Positions 18,477-26,699 of a DNA stretch of 64,000 bases are shown piece by piece; the stretch's first letter is position 1, and every line of letters starts with the position of its first letter. The DNA comes from Pedobacter cryoconitis. GTDB taxonomy: Bacteria; Bacteroidota; Bacteroidia; Sphingobacteriales; Sphingobacteriaceae. The DNA is taken from assembly GCF_014200595.1 (NCBI RefSeq), contig NZ_JACHCG010000001.1:124001-188000 (forward strand), read 5' to 3'. The notes under the pieces are model-generated. The model worked only from the letters and a program-made list of their open reading frames with translations, was not told the DNA's origin and ran no database searches. The position numbers were made by a program, and so were the translations under genes.

Positions 18477-18962
18477 CTATTTTCGAACAAGAGTTGAAAT
18501 TGTATAACCAATGTTGTTTTTTTCGTCCGGCTCATAGCTGTTACTGCTTTCCTCTTTCCAGATATCCGGGTCTATGGCCGGGAAAAATGTATCTGCATCA
18601 AAATGGCCTTTAACAACCGTCAGATAGATTTTATCGGTGATATCCATCGCCATTTTATAGATCTGTGCACCGCCTACAATAAAGACTTCTTCGTTAGGGT
18701 CGCAAAGCGCAATGGCTGCTTCCAGTGTATTGACCACTTCTACTCCTGGTATTTCCAGGTCAGCAGCACGGGTAATTACAATGTTACGGCGATTGGGAAG
18801 TGGTTTCCCTACAGAATCGAATGTTTTGCGGCCCATGATCACTGTATGACCGCTGGTTGTAGTCTTAAAGTGTTTCAGATCACCTGGCAGGTGCCATAGC
18901 AGTTGATTATTCTTTCCTATTCCATTATTTTCAGCAATGGCAACAATGATAGAGACGATCAT
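18477..18962 (-). CDS. folA: Dihydrofolate reductase
   Basis: Reduces dihydrofolate to tetrahydrofolate with NADPH, regenerating the cofactor oxidised by thymidylate synthase. It has 161 residues. Visible motifs are [24 protein letters not shown], cut here to family positions, with the Trp and Asp of the substrate site, [15 protein letters not shown] for NADPH binding, and [13 protein letters not shown]. Its start overlaps the thyA stop by four bases, a classic functional pairing. It would be the target of trimethoprim; no unusual residues are obvious. Confidence 0.96.
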   Translation of the reverse strand: MIVSIIVAIAENNGIGKNNQLLWHLPGDLKHFKTTTSGHTVIMGRKTFDSVGKPLPNRRNIVITRAADLEIPGVEVVNTLEAAIALCDPNEEVFIVGGAQIYKMAMDITDKIYLTVVKGHFDADTFFPAIDPDIWKEESSNSYEPDEKNNIGYTISTLVRK

Positions 18963-19753
18963 ACGGCAACTGCTCCTTTAATGTGCGGATGTGGTTCGTA
19001 GTTTTTCAGGTTGAAGTCTTCAAACTTGAAACTGAAAATGTCTCTGACTTCCGGGTTGATTTCCATGACAGGTAAAGTTTTGGTGTCCCTGCTTAATTGC
19101 AGTTTTGCCTGTTCAATATGATTATTATATAAATGTGCGTCACCCAAAGTGTGGATGAATTCACCATATTCAAGGTTGCATACCTGAGCCACCATCATGG
19201 TTAACAGAGCGTAAGAAGCGATATTAAAAGGTACACCTAAAAATATATCCGCACTGCGCTGATAAAGCTGACAGCTTAATTTGCCATCGGCCACATAAAA
19301 TTGAAAGAGCGCATGACATGGAGGAAGAGCCATCTGGTCAATATCAGCTACATTCCATGCCGAAACAATAATCCTTCTTGAATCCGGATTCGTTTTAATG
19401 GTGTGGATGATATTGCTGATCTGATCGATCAGTCTGCCGTCTGGTGTTGGCCATGACCGCCACTGCGAACCATAAACCGGGCCTAAATTCCCATTTTCAT
19501 CTGCCCATTCATCCCATATTTTGACATTATTGTCTTTGAGGTATTTGATGTTGGTGTCACCTTTCAAAAACCAGATCAGCTCGTGGATGATTGATTTCAG
19601 GTGTAATTTTTTTGTGGTCACCATAGGAAAACCTTCCTGAAGGTTAAAACGCATCTGATAGCCAAATGTACTGATGGTCCCTGTTCCCGTCCGGTCGTGT
19701 TTCTGTGCCCCATGGTCCAGCACGTATTGCATTAAGTCCAGATATTGTTTCAT
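18959..19753 (-). CDS. thyA: Thymidylate synthase
   Basis: Makes dTMP from dUMP, with methylene-tetrahydrofolate as donor. It has 264 residues, exactly the E. coli length. The nucleophile is Cys146 in [13 protein letters not shown], and other landmarks are DRTGTGT, the dUMP-binding RSWPTPDG region, [12 protein letters not shown] and [10 protein letters not shown]. It overlaps folA by four bases and has a perfect -7 element just upstream, so thyA-folA forms one transcription unit. ispE diverges from it across 125 bp. Confidence 0.97.
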   Translation of the reverse strand: MKQYLDLMQYVLDHGAQKHDRTGTGTISTFGYQMRFNLQEGFPMVTTKKLHLKSIIHELIWFLKGDTNIKYLKDNNVKIWDEWADENGNLGPVYGSQWRSWPTPDGRLIDQISNIIHTIKTNPDSRRIIVSAWNVADIDQMALPPCHALFQFYVADGKLSCQLYQRSADIFLGVPFNIASYALLTMMVAQVCNLEYGEFIHTLGDAHLYNNHIEQAKLQLSRDTKTLPVMEINPEVRDIFSFKFEDFNLKNYEPHPHIKGAVAV

Positions 19754-19779
19754 GTTGGAGGATAATTTCGCTTAAAATA

Positions 19780-19787
19780 CAAAACTA
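19780..19787 (-). promoter_or_regulatory. -7 promoter element for thyA-folA
   Basis: TAGTTTTG on the minus strand is a perfect TAnnTTTG match 26 bp upstream of the thyA ATG. Confidence 0.55.
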
Positions 19788-19844
19788 AAACAAATAATGT
19801 AAAAAATAGGCGAATATAATAGGGCAGAATATTCCTTCCTTTTG

Positions 19845-19852
19845 TAAGTTTG
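19845..19852 (+). promoter_or_regulatory. -7 promoter element for ispE
   Basis: TAAGTTTG is a perfect TAnnTTTG match ending 26 bp before the ispE ATG, implying a leader of about 20 nt. Confidence 0.55.
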
Positions 19853-19878
19853 CGATCCATACCTTTAAAAACACGCCA

Positions 19879-20682
19879 ATGCTCGCATTCGCAAATGCCA
19901 AAATAAATCTGGGCTTAAATGTTATTGAGAAAAGAGCTGACGGATATCATAATCTGGAGACAGTTTTTTACCCGGTAAGGCTATATGATGTATTAGAAAT
20001 CACTGATGCTGCGGAGACTTCCTGTCAGATCAGAGGGATTGATATTCCTGGTGAAATGACTGATAATATTTGTCTGAAAGCATTTAACCTGATTCAGAAA
20101 GATTTCGATATACCTGCTCAGCAGCTCACCTTATTAAAGAATATTCCGGTTGGCGCAGGTTTGGGCGGTGGGTCAGCTGATGCCGCATTTCTGATTAAGT
20201 TGTTAAATACTAAGTTTAAATTAGGTTTGACAATAGCAGCAATGGAAGATTACGCGAGAATTTTAGGTGCGGATTGTGCTTTTTTTATCAGGAATGAACC
20301 CGTGTTTGCTACAGAAAAGGGAGACCGCTTTGCTGCGTTAAGCCTGGATCTGTCCGGATATTTCATGGTTTTGGTTAAACCTCCGGTACATGTGGCTACA
20401 GCAGCAGCATTTGGTACGTTACAACCCATATTTCCGGAAACCGGATTAAAAGAACTGATTCAACTTCCTGTAAGTGAGTGGCGAAAATCGTTGAAAAATG
20501 ATTTTGAGCATTCTGTTTTCTCCAAATATCCTGAGATTTCTCAAATAAAAGAGCAGCTTTATCACGCGGGTGCAAAATTTGCATTAATGAGTGGCAGCGG
20601 TTCAAGTGTATTTGCGATATTTGAGGGGGCAGTAACATTACCGCAACTGGAAAAAGACAATAAAGTGTTTTATAATATTTAG
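19879..20682 (+). CDS. ispE: 4-diphosphocytidyl-2-C-methyl-D-erythritol kinase
   Basis: A GHMP kinase of the non-mevalonate (MEP) isoprenoid pathway. It has 267 residues. The N-terminal NAKINLGLNVIEKRADGYHNLETVF, cut here to its family signature, identifies IspE. The ATP loop is PVGAGLGGGSADAAFL and the C-terminal glycine motif is LMSGSGSSVFAIF. It leads a run with the OsmC-family and sulfhydrylase genes separated by 6 and 4 bp. The mixture of pathways suggests simple co-transcription. Confidence 0.95.
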   Translation: MLAFANAKINLGLNVIEKRADGYHNLETVFYPVRLYDVLEITDAAETSCQIRGIDIPGEMTDNICLKAFNLIQKDFDIPAQQLTLLKNIPVGAGLGGGSADAAFLIKLLNTKFKLGLTIAAMEDYARILGADCAFFIRNEPVFATEKGDRFAALSLDLSGYFMVLVKPPVHVATAAAFGTLQPIFPETGLKELIQLPVSEWRKSLKNDFEHSVFSKYPEISQIKEQLYHAGAKFALMSGSGSSVFAIFEGAVTLPQLEKDNKVFYNI

Positions 20683-20688
20683 CTAGCA

Positions 20689-21105
20689 ATGGAAATCAAC
20701 TTAATACGTAAGAGCGGTCTATTCAATTTTGAAGCCGAAAATTCGGGAGGAAAAACAGTCGAACTGGATGCAAATCCTAAGATAGGCGGGGAAGGCAAAG
20801 GTTTCAGGCCCATGGAAATGTTACTGGTTGGCTTAGGCGGATGCAGCGGGATTGATGTGGTGAATGTACTGACCAAACAGAAAGAGCCACTAAACGATAT
20901 TAAAATCAAAATAAACGCGACACGTAAGGATGAGGAAGTCCCTCCGATTTTTGAGGTGATTGATATCCATTTTAGTCTTTACGGAAATCTGAATGAACAA
21001 AAGGTAGAAAGAGCTTTAGCGCTGACTTTTGATAAATACTGTTCAGTTTCAAATATTTTAGGCCGTTCAGCGACCATCAACTTTTCATACACTATCCATA
21101 ATTAA
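20689..21105 (+). CDS. OsmC-family peroxide-reductase-like protein
   Basis: A 138-residue OsmC/Ohr fold protein. The two redox cysteines are visible in GLGGCSGIDVVNVL and in FDKYCSVSNILG, spaced as in the family. OsmC proteins reduce organic peroxides, but the YhfA-like branch to which this may belong has no settled function. It lies 6 bp after ispE and 4 bp before metZ, so it is translated from the same mRNA. A link between the redox cysteines and sulfur metabolism is possible but unproven. Confidence 0.88.
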   Translation: MEINLIRKSGLFNFEAENSGGKTVELDANPKIGGEGKGFRPMEMLLVGLGGCSGIDVVNVLTKQKEPLNDIKIKINATRKDEEVPPIFEVIDIHFSLYGNLNEQKVERALALTFDKYCSVSNILGRSATINFSYTIHN

Positions 21106-21109
21106 TATC

Positions 21110-22276
21110 ATGCAAGAAGATAATTTTGAAACCCTGGCCATCCGTTTGCAAACTGAACGCAGTCAGTATAAAGAACATTCAGTACCCCTTTACTTAACTT
21201 CGAGTTATAAGTTTGACGATGCCGAAGAGATGCGCGCATTGTTCGCGAATGAAAAAGAAGGAAATGTTTACAGCCGTTATGCAAATCCTAATACTTCAGA
21301 GCTGATTGAAAAGATGGCAGCACTGGAAGGCGCTGAAACAGGCTGGGTAACTGCTACAGGGATGGCCGCTATTTTTACCACCTTTGCTACTTTTCTGAGT
21401 GCAGGAGATCATATTTTATCAAGCCGTTCTGTTTTCGGTTCTTCTCACCAGTTGTTGAATGGGATTTTTCCTAAATGGAATATTTCTTATACTTATGCTG
21501 ACCTGGATAAAAAAGAACAGTGGGAAAATGGTATTCAGCCAAATACTAAAGTGATTTTTGTTGAAACACCTTCTAACCCTGGAATTGATATTATTGATCT
21601 GGAGTGGATTGGTCAGCTGGCTAAAAAACATGATATATTACTAATCGTTGATAACTGTTTTGCGACCCCTTATTTACAGCAGCCGCTAAAATATGGTGCT
21701 GATATTTCTATACACTCTGCTACGAAGTTTATCGATGGCCAGGGACGTACTTTAGGTGGTGTGATTTTAGGTTCTGATAAATTGATCAGGCAAATTGAAG
21801 GTTTCGCAAGACATAGCGGGCCGGCAATGTCACCATTTAACGCATGGATACTCTCTAAAAGTTTAGAAACACTGGCTGTTCGTATGGACAGACACTGTGA
21901 AAGCGCTTTAAAAGTCGCTGAGTTTTTAGAAGTGCATCCTAAAGTTAAGCAGGTCAGATATCCATTTTTACCTTCACACCCGCAATATGATATTGCTAAA
22001 AAGCAAATGAAGCTGGGTGGTGGTATTGTAACGTTAACTATCAATGGCGGTGTAACAGCAGCAGGTATTTTTATGGATAAACTGAAGATGTTTTCTATTT
22101 CAGCAAATCTTGGCGATACCCGTTCTATTGCTACACATCCGGCAACAAGTACCCATGCTAAACTTACGGAAGAAGAAAGATTGCAGGTGGGTATTGAGCA
22201 GGGAACTGTCCGCCTTTCTATCGGGCTGGAACATATCAATGATATTATTGCTGATATTGAGCAGGCATTGAGCTAA
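21110..22276 (+). CDS. metZ: O-succinylhomoserine sulfhydrylase-type PLP enzyme
   Basis: A Cys/Met-metabolism PLP enzyme of 388 residues, expected to make homocysteine from an activated homoserine and sulfide. The PLP lysine is Lys206 in HSATKFIDGQGRTLGG. Other marks are YSRYANPNTS, TATGMAAIFTTF, VETPSNPGIDIIDL and the C-terminal RLSIGLEH. FIDGQGR next to the lysine favours the MetZ branch over cystathionine gamma-synthase, but cystathionine or O-acetylhomoserine activities cannot be excluded. It is the last gene before a strong terminator. Confidence 0.85.
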   Translation: MQEDNFETLAIRLQTERSQYKEHSVPLYLTSSYKFDDAEEMRALFANEKEGNVYSRYANPNTSELIEKMAALEGAETGWVTATGMAAIFTTFATFLSAGDHILSSRSVFGSSHQLLNGIFPKWNISYTYADLDKKEQWENGIQPNTKVIFVETPSNPGIDIIDLEWIGQLAKKHDILLIVDNCFATPYLQQPLKYGADISIHSATKFIDGQGRTLGGVILGSDKLIRQIEGFARHSGPAMSPFNAWILSKSLETLAVRMDRHCESALKVAEFLEVHPKVKQVRYPFLPSHPQYDIAKKQMKLGGGIVTLTINGGVTAAGIFMDKLKMFSISANLGDTRSIATHPATSTHAKLTEEERLQVGIEQGTVRLSIGLEHINDIIADIEQALS

Positions 22277-22287
22277 ACAATCTGGAT

Positions 22288-22323
22288 ATGGTTATCCTCA
22301 TTTGGAGGATAACCATTTTTTTT
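22288..22323 (+). terminator. Intrinsic terminator of ispE-osmC-metZ
   Basis: ATGGTTATCCTC and GAGGATAACCAT form a perfect 12-bp stem with a 5-base loop, followed by seven T residues. Confidence 0.9.
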
Positions 22324-22347
22324 ATTAAATGATTTATAAACGAACAA

Positions 22348-22740
22348 ATGGCAGGAGAAACTGATTTAAGCAAGTTATTGAAAACAATGAAGCCGGTACA
22401 CCATACGGGTGATTACGTTTTTTGTACGATAACGGACTTAGGTACAGTGCCTCTTGAAGAAATTATCCTGTTTTTTAAAGAGGAAGAGGGGATAACCATT
22501 ATCATCACGCAGCAGCTGGCGGATAAGCTTGGATTTGAATATACTGCTGTTTTCTCCTGGATTACCCTGACCGTTCATTCTTCTTTAGCAGCAGTTGGTT
22601 TAACCGCAGCCTTTTCTACTGCGCTTTCAGCAGCGGGGATCAGTTGTAATGTAATCGCTGCTTACTATCATGACCATATCTTTGTTGGGAAAAATGATAC
22701 GGAGAAAGCTATGGATGTTTTAAATACCTTCTCCGCTTAA
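22348..22740 (+). CDS. ACT domain-containing protein
   Basis: A 130-residue protein of the double-ACT type (ACT_3/ACT_7). The first half has MKPVHHTGDYVFCTITD and an acidic stretch before EGITIIITQQLADKLG; the second has WITLTVHSSLAAVGLTAAFSTAL followed by GISCNVIAAYYHDHIFV. ACT domains bind amino acids or other small ligands, but the role of stand-alone members is unknown. It is flanked by a terminator on the left and converges on the WG-repeat gene on the right. Confidence 0.82.
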   Translation: MAGETDLSKLLKTMKPVHHTGDYVFCTITDLGTVPLEEIILFFKEEEGITIIITQQLADKLGFEYTAVFSWITLTVHSSLAAVGLTAAFSTALSAAGISCNVIAAYYHDHIFVGKNDTEKAMDVLNTFSA

Positions 22741-22770
22741 TTATTAATTATCATCTGTTCCTCTTATCTG

Positions 22771-25404
22771 TTACTTCTTACCTTTGAATATATTGATGAA
22801 CTTATCCAGAAGGGTTTGTTTCGGTACCGGGATCTCAAATCCGGAGGCTTTTAATTTTCTGCTATATTCTTCTGCTAAAATCTTGTTTTCAAAACCAGGG
22901 ACATAAGTGTAAACTTCGAATAAATTCAGGTTAGCCTCTTCATAGCCTGATTCTGCTGCTTTTTTATAACGGTCAATGGCTAGTGGGATATTGACTTTCA
23001 TTTCTATTCCATCTTGCGCATAAGTACCGAGTTGCCAATAGGCATAACTTTCATTATCGGCAGCTGCCTTTACTAAATAACATAGTGCTTTAACAGTGTC
23101 GCCAAGATGGTTATATAGCCACCCTAATTCAACATTGACATTTTCACCTTCTCTTTCTGCTATCAAATAATACTTTAAAGCCAGTTCATAATTTTCATGG
23201 GTTCTTGGCATAACGTCATAGTAATAGGTCCCGAGCTTAAAAGCTGCTGGCTGATAACCTGCTTCAAAGGCCTTTGTATACCAATAGCACATTTGCAGCT
23301 CATCCGGCGGAATTCCCATACCAGCCGAATAACAAATACCTGTGTTGTACATTCCGACAACAGAACCTGCTTTTGCTGAGCTCAAAAATAATTGAAAGGA
23401 TGCTTCTTCGTTTTTATATTCCGGATAAAGGTCATCCGCATCTTCATAAATAAGAGCCAGATCATTCATAGAATGTGCATGATTCAGTGCTACGGCCTCC
23501 TGAAAAAGTCTGACAGCTTTTGCTACATCCGCTGTTTTTGCTGTTGTCAGTAATGCTTTTGCCTGGTTATAAAGCGAATCTCCCGGCGGAAGACCTTTAT
23601 TGATGAAGGCTTGAAGATGAGTAGCCTGATCTTCATTAAAATAGTAATAGCCATATTCATTATTCGAATCAATATATTCCTGCAATATTTGCGGGTCGGC
23701 ATCAGTGATCTTCTCTTGATTAATCAAATAGACTTTATTGTCTTTATAAGCATAACAAGAATCTTCGTGATCATTGCTGCTGATGATAAAATCATAAATA
23801 ACAGGTGATTGAGATTTCCCGAATGGATTGACTATACCCCATAAACCATTTTGCTGAATAGCAAGGGTAGTCTGATTCAAGACATTGATTTTATCATAGA
23901 GCAGTTCAGTGATTTGCTGATTAAAATTACCCACTGAAAGATAAATTCCATATTTCTTACCCTTTTTGGTTTTGAAAAATGTGCAATATTCATCCTTCGC
24001 TTCATCAGGTATTACCGGATATAAAAGCTGAATTGGTTCGTTTAAAACCAAGTCAAGTTTTTCAATTTTATCATATACAAAATCAAGAAGCAGCTCGCCT
24101 TTATAATTGATTAAACCTTGTTTTTTCTGCCTTTTAAGGATGAAAATGGTATAAAGGTTTTCTTTTATCTTTTCATAACCGCTGATCAGCAGTTGTGCCT
24201 GATCATTGTACAATAAATTCTCTGTTGTGTTTTCGCTTTTGATGAGTTCGTAGAGATAAGATTCCTCAGGGATATTAAAGCTGTTCACAAAATGGGGGTC
24301 ACCCTGAGTTAGCAATACAAAGCGGTTAGTATAGATTAATTTGGTCTCTTTATCTGGAACAGGAGTTGTAAAGGTAGATCCGTAATCATCCGAGGTTATA
24401 GACTCTTCATGTTCAAAAGGAATGAGAATTGTATTTTTTATATCAATTACTCCCCATTTATTATTTAACCGGGCTGTGAAATAGCTGCCGTCAGAAAGTA
24501 TATCTGTCAGATCCTGATATTGGAAATCAAGAACAACTGATCCTTTTTTATCAATTAAGCCATACTGATCTGCTTTGACTACAGCCGCGTAATCCCCTTC
24601 AAAATCAAAGGCATCGTCAAACTGAGGCTTTATAAATTCCTGACCACTTTTGTTCACATAGCCAAACTGACCGCCTGTGGAGACCACAGCAATATCATCA
24701 TAACTAAAATCATAAATGTGCTCATAAACCGGAGCAATCAAAATTTTTCCTGTTCCATCTTTTAATCCCTTCAGTCCGTTTTCTTCAAAAATTTCTGCGT
24801 CTTCAGGTTCAGGATGATCAATCATTGCCCATCCATAGTCATATGCTTCGTAATTCAACAATGCTTTGAAATCTGTGAAACCCTGGCCCGTAAACTTGGA
24901 GAACAAAGAAAGTTTTAACTGCGAGACATCATCAGTATCCATTGCATTGGTGAGAATTGCATTGTTGTATCTGATGTTTTCCAGCCATTCCTGTGCCTGA
25001 TCGCCATGTGTTTCCTCACTCATGTTAAATACATCAGAGGCATTGAGTAAGAAGTAAGGCTGGTCTAAGCCATCCAGGTATTTAAAAAGATTTTCTTTAG
25101 CGAGTTGAAAAGCTTCGGTGTTATTAATTAATTCATCCTGATACTTTTCGATGAAATTGTAGAATCGTTTGAAATTTTCTATACCTGCCGCAGCATGGTA
25201 AAAAAGAACAGGGCTATCTTCTGGTTCCTCCGGATTAAAACTAAGATGGACATCAAAATTACTGTCTGCAATGATACGACCGTCACTGACTAATAATGGG
25301 TGAAGCAGAATAGAAAGTTCATATCCCCATTCCATCATTTCTATGCTTTGGTCATTATAAGCATCCGGTTCACTGGTGTTATACAAGTATACTCTGTGGG
25401 ACAT
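22771..25404 (-). CDS. WG-repeat and Sel1-repeat protein
   Basis: An 877-residue protein with no signal peptide. After an N-terminal domain of about 210 residues that I do not recognise, residues 220-600 hold about six to seven WG-type repeats with forms like FGYVNKSGQEFIKPQFDD, YGLIDKKGSVVLDF and WGVIDIKNTILIPF. From about 630 to 850 come Sel1-like helical repeats (MYNTGICYSAGMG, AAFKLGTYYYDV, AYWQLGTYAQDG). Both repeat types usually serve protein binding. The C-terminus is basic. It diverges from a PqqB-like gene with only 37 bp between starts. The function is unknown. Confidence 0.85.
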   Translation of the reverse strand: MSHRVYLYNTSEPDAYNDQSIEMMEWGYELSILLHPLLVSDGRIIADSNFDVHLSFNPEEPEDSPVLFYHAAAGIENFKRFYNFIEKYQDELINNTEAFQLAKENLFKYLDGLDQPYFLLNASDVFNMSEETHGDQAQEWLENIRYNNAILTNAMDTDDVSQLKLSLFSKFTGQGFTDFKALLNYEAYDYGWAMIDHPEPEDAEIFEENGLKGLKDGTGKILIAPVYEHIYDFSYDDIAVVSTGGQFGYVNKSGQEFIKPQFDDAFDFEGDYAAVVKADQYGLIDKKGSVVLDFQYQDLTDILSDGSYFTARLNNKWGVIDIKNTILIPFEHEESITSDDYGSTFTTPVPDKETKLIYTNRFVLLTQGDPHFVNSFNIPEESYLYELIKSENTTENLLYNDQAQLLISGYEKIKENLYTIFILKRQKKQGLINYKGELLLDFVYDKIEKLDLVLNEPIQLLYPVIPDEAKDEYCTFFKTKKGKKYGIYLSVGNFNQQITELLYDKINVLNQTTLAIQQNGLWGIVNPFGKSQSPVIYDFIISSNDHEDSCYAYKDNKVYLINQEKITDADPQILQEYIDSNNEYGYYYFNEDQATHLQAFINKGLPPGDSLYNQAKALLTTAKTADVAKAVRLFQEAVALNHAHSMNDLALIYEDADDLYPEYKNEEASFQLFLSSAKAGSVVGMYNTGICYSAGMGIPPDELQMCYWYTKAFEAGYQPAAFKLGTYYYDVMPRTHENYELALKYYLIAEREGENVNVELGWLYNHLGDTVKALCYLVKAAADNESYAYWQLGTYAQDGIEMKVNIPLAIDRYKKAAESGYEEANLNLFEVYTYVPGFENKILAEEYSRKLKASGFEIPVPKQTLLDKFINIFKGKK

Positions 25405-25434
25405 AGGTTAAATAATTATTTTTATCTACTTTGG

Positions 25435-25442
25435 CGAAACTA
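25435..25442 (-). promoter_or_regulatory. Candidate -7 element for the WG-repeat gene
   Basis: TAGTTTCG on the minus strand matches TAnnTTTG at all but one position and lies 30 bp upstream of the WG gene start. It overlaps the start codon of the divergent gene by one base. Confidence 0.35.
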
Positions 25443-26401
25443 TGAAAATATCAGCTGCTATAGTACTACTATCATTGATTTTTATCCAGGCAAACGGACA
25501 GTCAATCATCCATCCGCAAGCTAAATTAAAAATTGTTACACCATCCATTATTGTATTGGGTAATGTGCAGGATGGAGGATCACCGCACATTGGCTGTACT
25601 AAAGCATGTTGTAAAGAGCTGTTCATTCATCCAGATCCAACCCGTATGGTTTCCTGCTTAGGGGTCATTGATCCGGAAAATAAATTAAACTGGTTATTTG
25701 ATGCTACCCCAGATTTTACCTTTCAGCTGAAAGCACTTAAAAAAGCTTCTGAATTCAGTACAAAAGAAGTTCCTGACGGTATTTTTATCACGCATGCACA
25801 TATTGGTCATTATACTGGGTTAATGTACCTGGGCAGGGAAGCATTGAATGCTAAACAAGTACCTGTTTATGCCATGCCAAAAATGAAGTCTTTTTTGGAA
25901 CATAACGGGCCATGGAGTCAGCTGGTTACTTTGAATAACATCAGCATCAAACCTATTCAGAACGGACAGATAAACACTTTGTCTTCCAATATTAAAGTAA
26001 CAGCTTTTAAAGTCCCGCACCGGGATGAGTTTTCTGAAACAGCAGGTTATCAGATCGAAGGGCCAAATAAAAAAGCATTGTTTATCCCGGACATTGACAA
26101 ATGGTCAAAATGGGATAAAAATATTGTGGATGAAATCAAGAAGGTAGATTACGCATTTATTGACGCTACATTTTATGATGCCGCGGAGATGAACAACAGA
26201 CCGATTACTGAAATTCCGCATCCGTTGGTGGTGGAGAGTATGGAGCTATTTAAAAACCTGCCTTTAAAGGAAAAAGATAAAATCTACTTTATCCATTTGA
26301 ACCATACCAATCCTTTATTGAACCCGGAAAGCGGACAGACCAAAACCGTCCTTAAAAGCGGGTTCCATATTGCAAGGTATAACGACGTATTTGAATTGTA
26401 A
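25442..26401 (+). CDS. Exported MBL-fold protein of PqqB-like type
   Basis: A 319-residue protein with signal peptide (residues 1-19, ending ANGQ). The fold is metallo-beta-lactamase: an N-terminal IVLGNVQDGGSPHIGC strand like that of PqqB, then ITHAHIGHYTGL, VPHRDEF, FIPDIDKW and a late HLNHTNPL. In the first metal motif the usual HxHxDH reads HAHIGH (residues 118-123), so the Asp ligand of the second metal is missing. A Cys cluster CTKACC follows the first loop. No pqq genes are near, so a role in PQQ synthesis is unlikely. It may be a phosphodiesterase or lactonase-like hydrolase. Confidence 0.82.
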   Translation: MKISAAIVLLSLIFIQANGQSIIHPQAKLKIVTPSIIVLGNVQDGGSPHIGCTKACCKELFIHPDPTRMVSCLGVIDPENKLNWLFDATPDFTFQLKALKKASEFSTKEVPDGIFITHAHIGHYTGLMYLGREALNAKQVPVYAMPKMKSFLEHNGPWSQLVTLNNISIKPIQNGQINTLSSNIKVTAFKVPHRDEFSETAGYQIEGPNKKALFIPDIDKWSKWDKNIVDEIKKVDYAFIDATFYDAAEMNNRPITEIPHPLVVESMELFKNLPLKEKDKIYFIHLNHTNPLLNPESGQTKTVLKSGFHIARYNDVFEL

Positions 26402-26407
26402 AAAGGC

Positions 26408-26695
26408 TTAACTGATATAATCTCTGTCTTCGTCACTCAAAGTACCTTTTACAGGAGGTGAATTAACGGGAAGGATTTCATCTTCATTTCTATCATAAGT
26501 ACTGATGACAGTTCTCGGACGGCCTGCCCAATAACCCAGCAGGAACCCGGCAAATGTGCATATTCCTACAACCAGTAATTTAGAAATGTCCTTTTTTACG
26601 AATATAAAGTCGAATTGTACTGCGTCTGTATTCATCATCAGAAAAATGGTGATTAACACAGTTATAATGATGATCAGGATGGTTTTAGTACGCAT
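26408..26695 (-). CDS. Small two-helix membrane protein, LapA-domain type
   Basis: A 95-residue protein. Two transmembrane helices (about residues 5-22 and 40-60) flank the segment NTDAVQFDFIFVKKDIS, and GFLLGYWAGRPR closes the second helix. This is the shape of the LapA/DUF1049 family, linked to LPS assembly in E. coli. The tail is acidic. The ATG at 26695 is chosen because it lies 4 bases after the upstream stop; a longer frame would overlap that gene. It is co-transcribed with the preceding protease-like gene and converges on the MBL gene with a 6-bp gap. Confidence 0.72.
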   Translation of the reverse strand: MRTKTILIIIITVLITIFLMMNTDAVQFDFIFVKKDISKLLVVGICTFAGFLLGYWAGRPRTVISTYDRNEDEILPVNSPPVKGTLSDEDRDYIS

Positions 26696-26699
26696 GAGC

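Noticed and set aside
21670..22239. 189-residue open frame on the minus strand
   Set aside because: It lies opposite the conserved metZ-like gene; the composition is Cys/Ser/Pro-rich as expected of a shadow frame.
25442..26401. pqqB of a PQQ biosynthesis cluster
   Set aside because: The sequence is PqqB-like, but it is exported and no pqqA, C, D or E is near.
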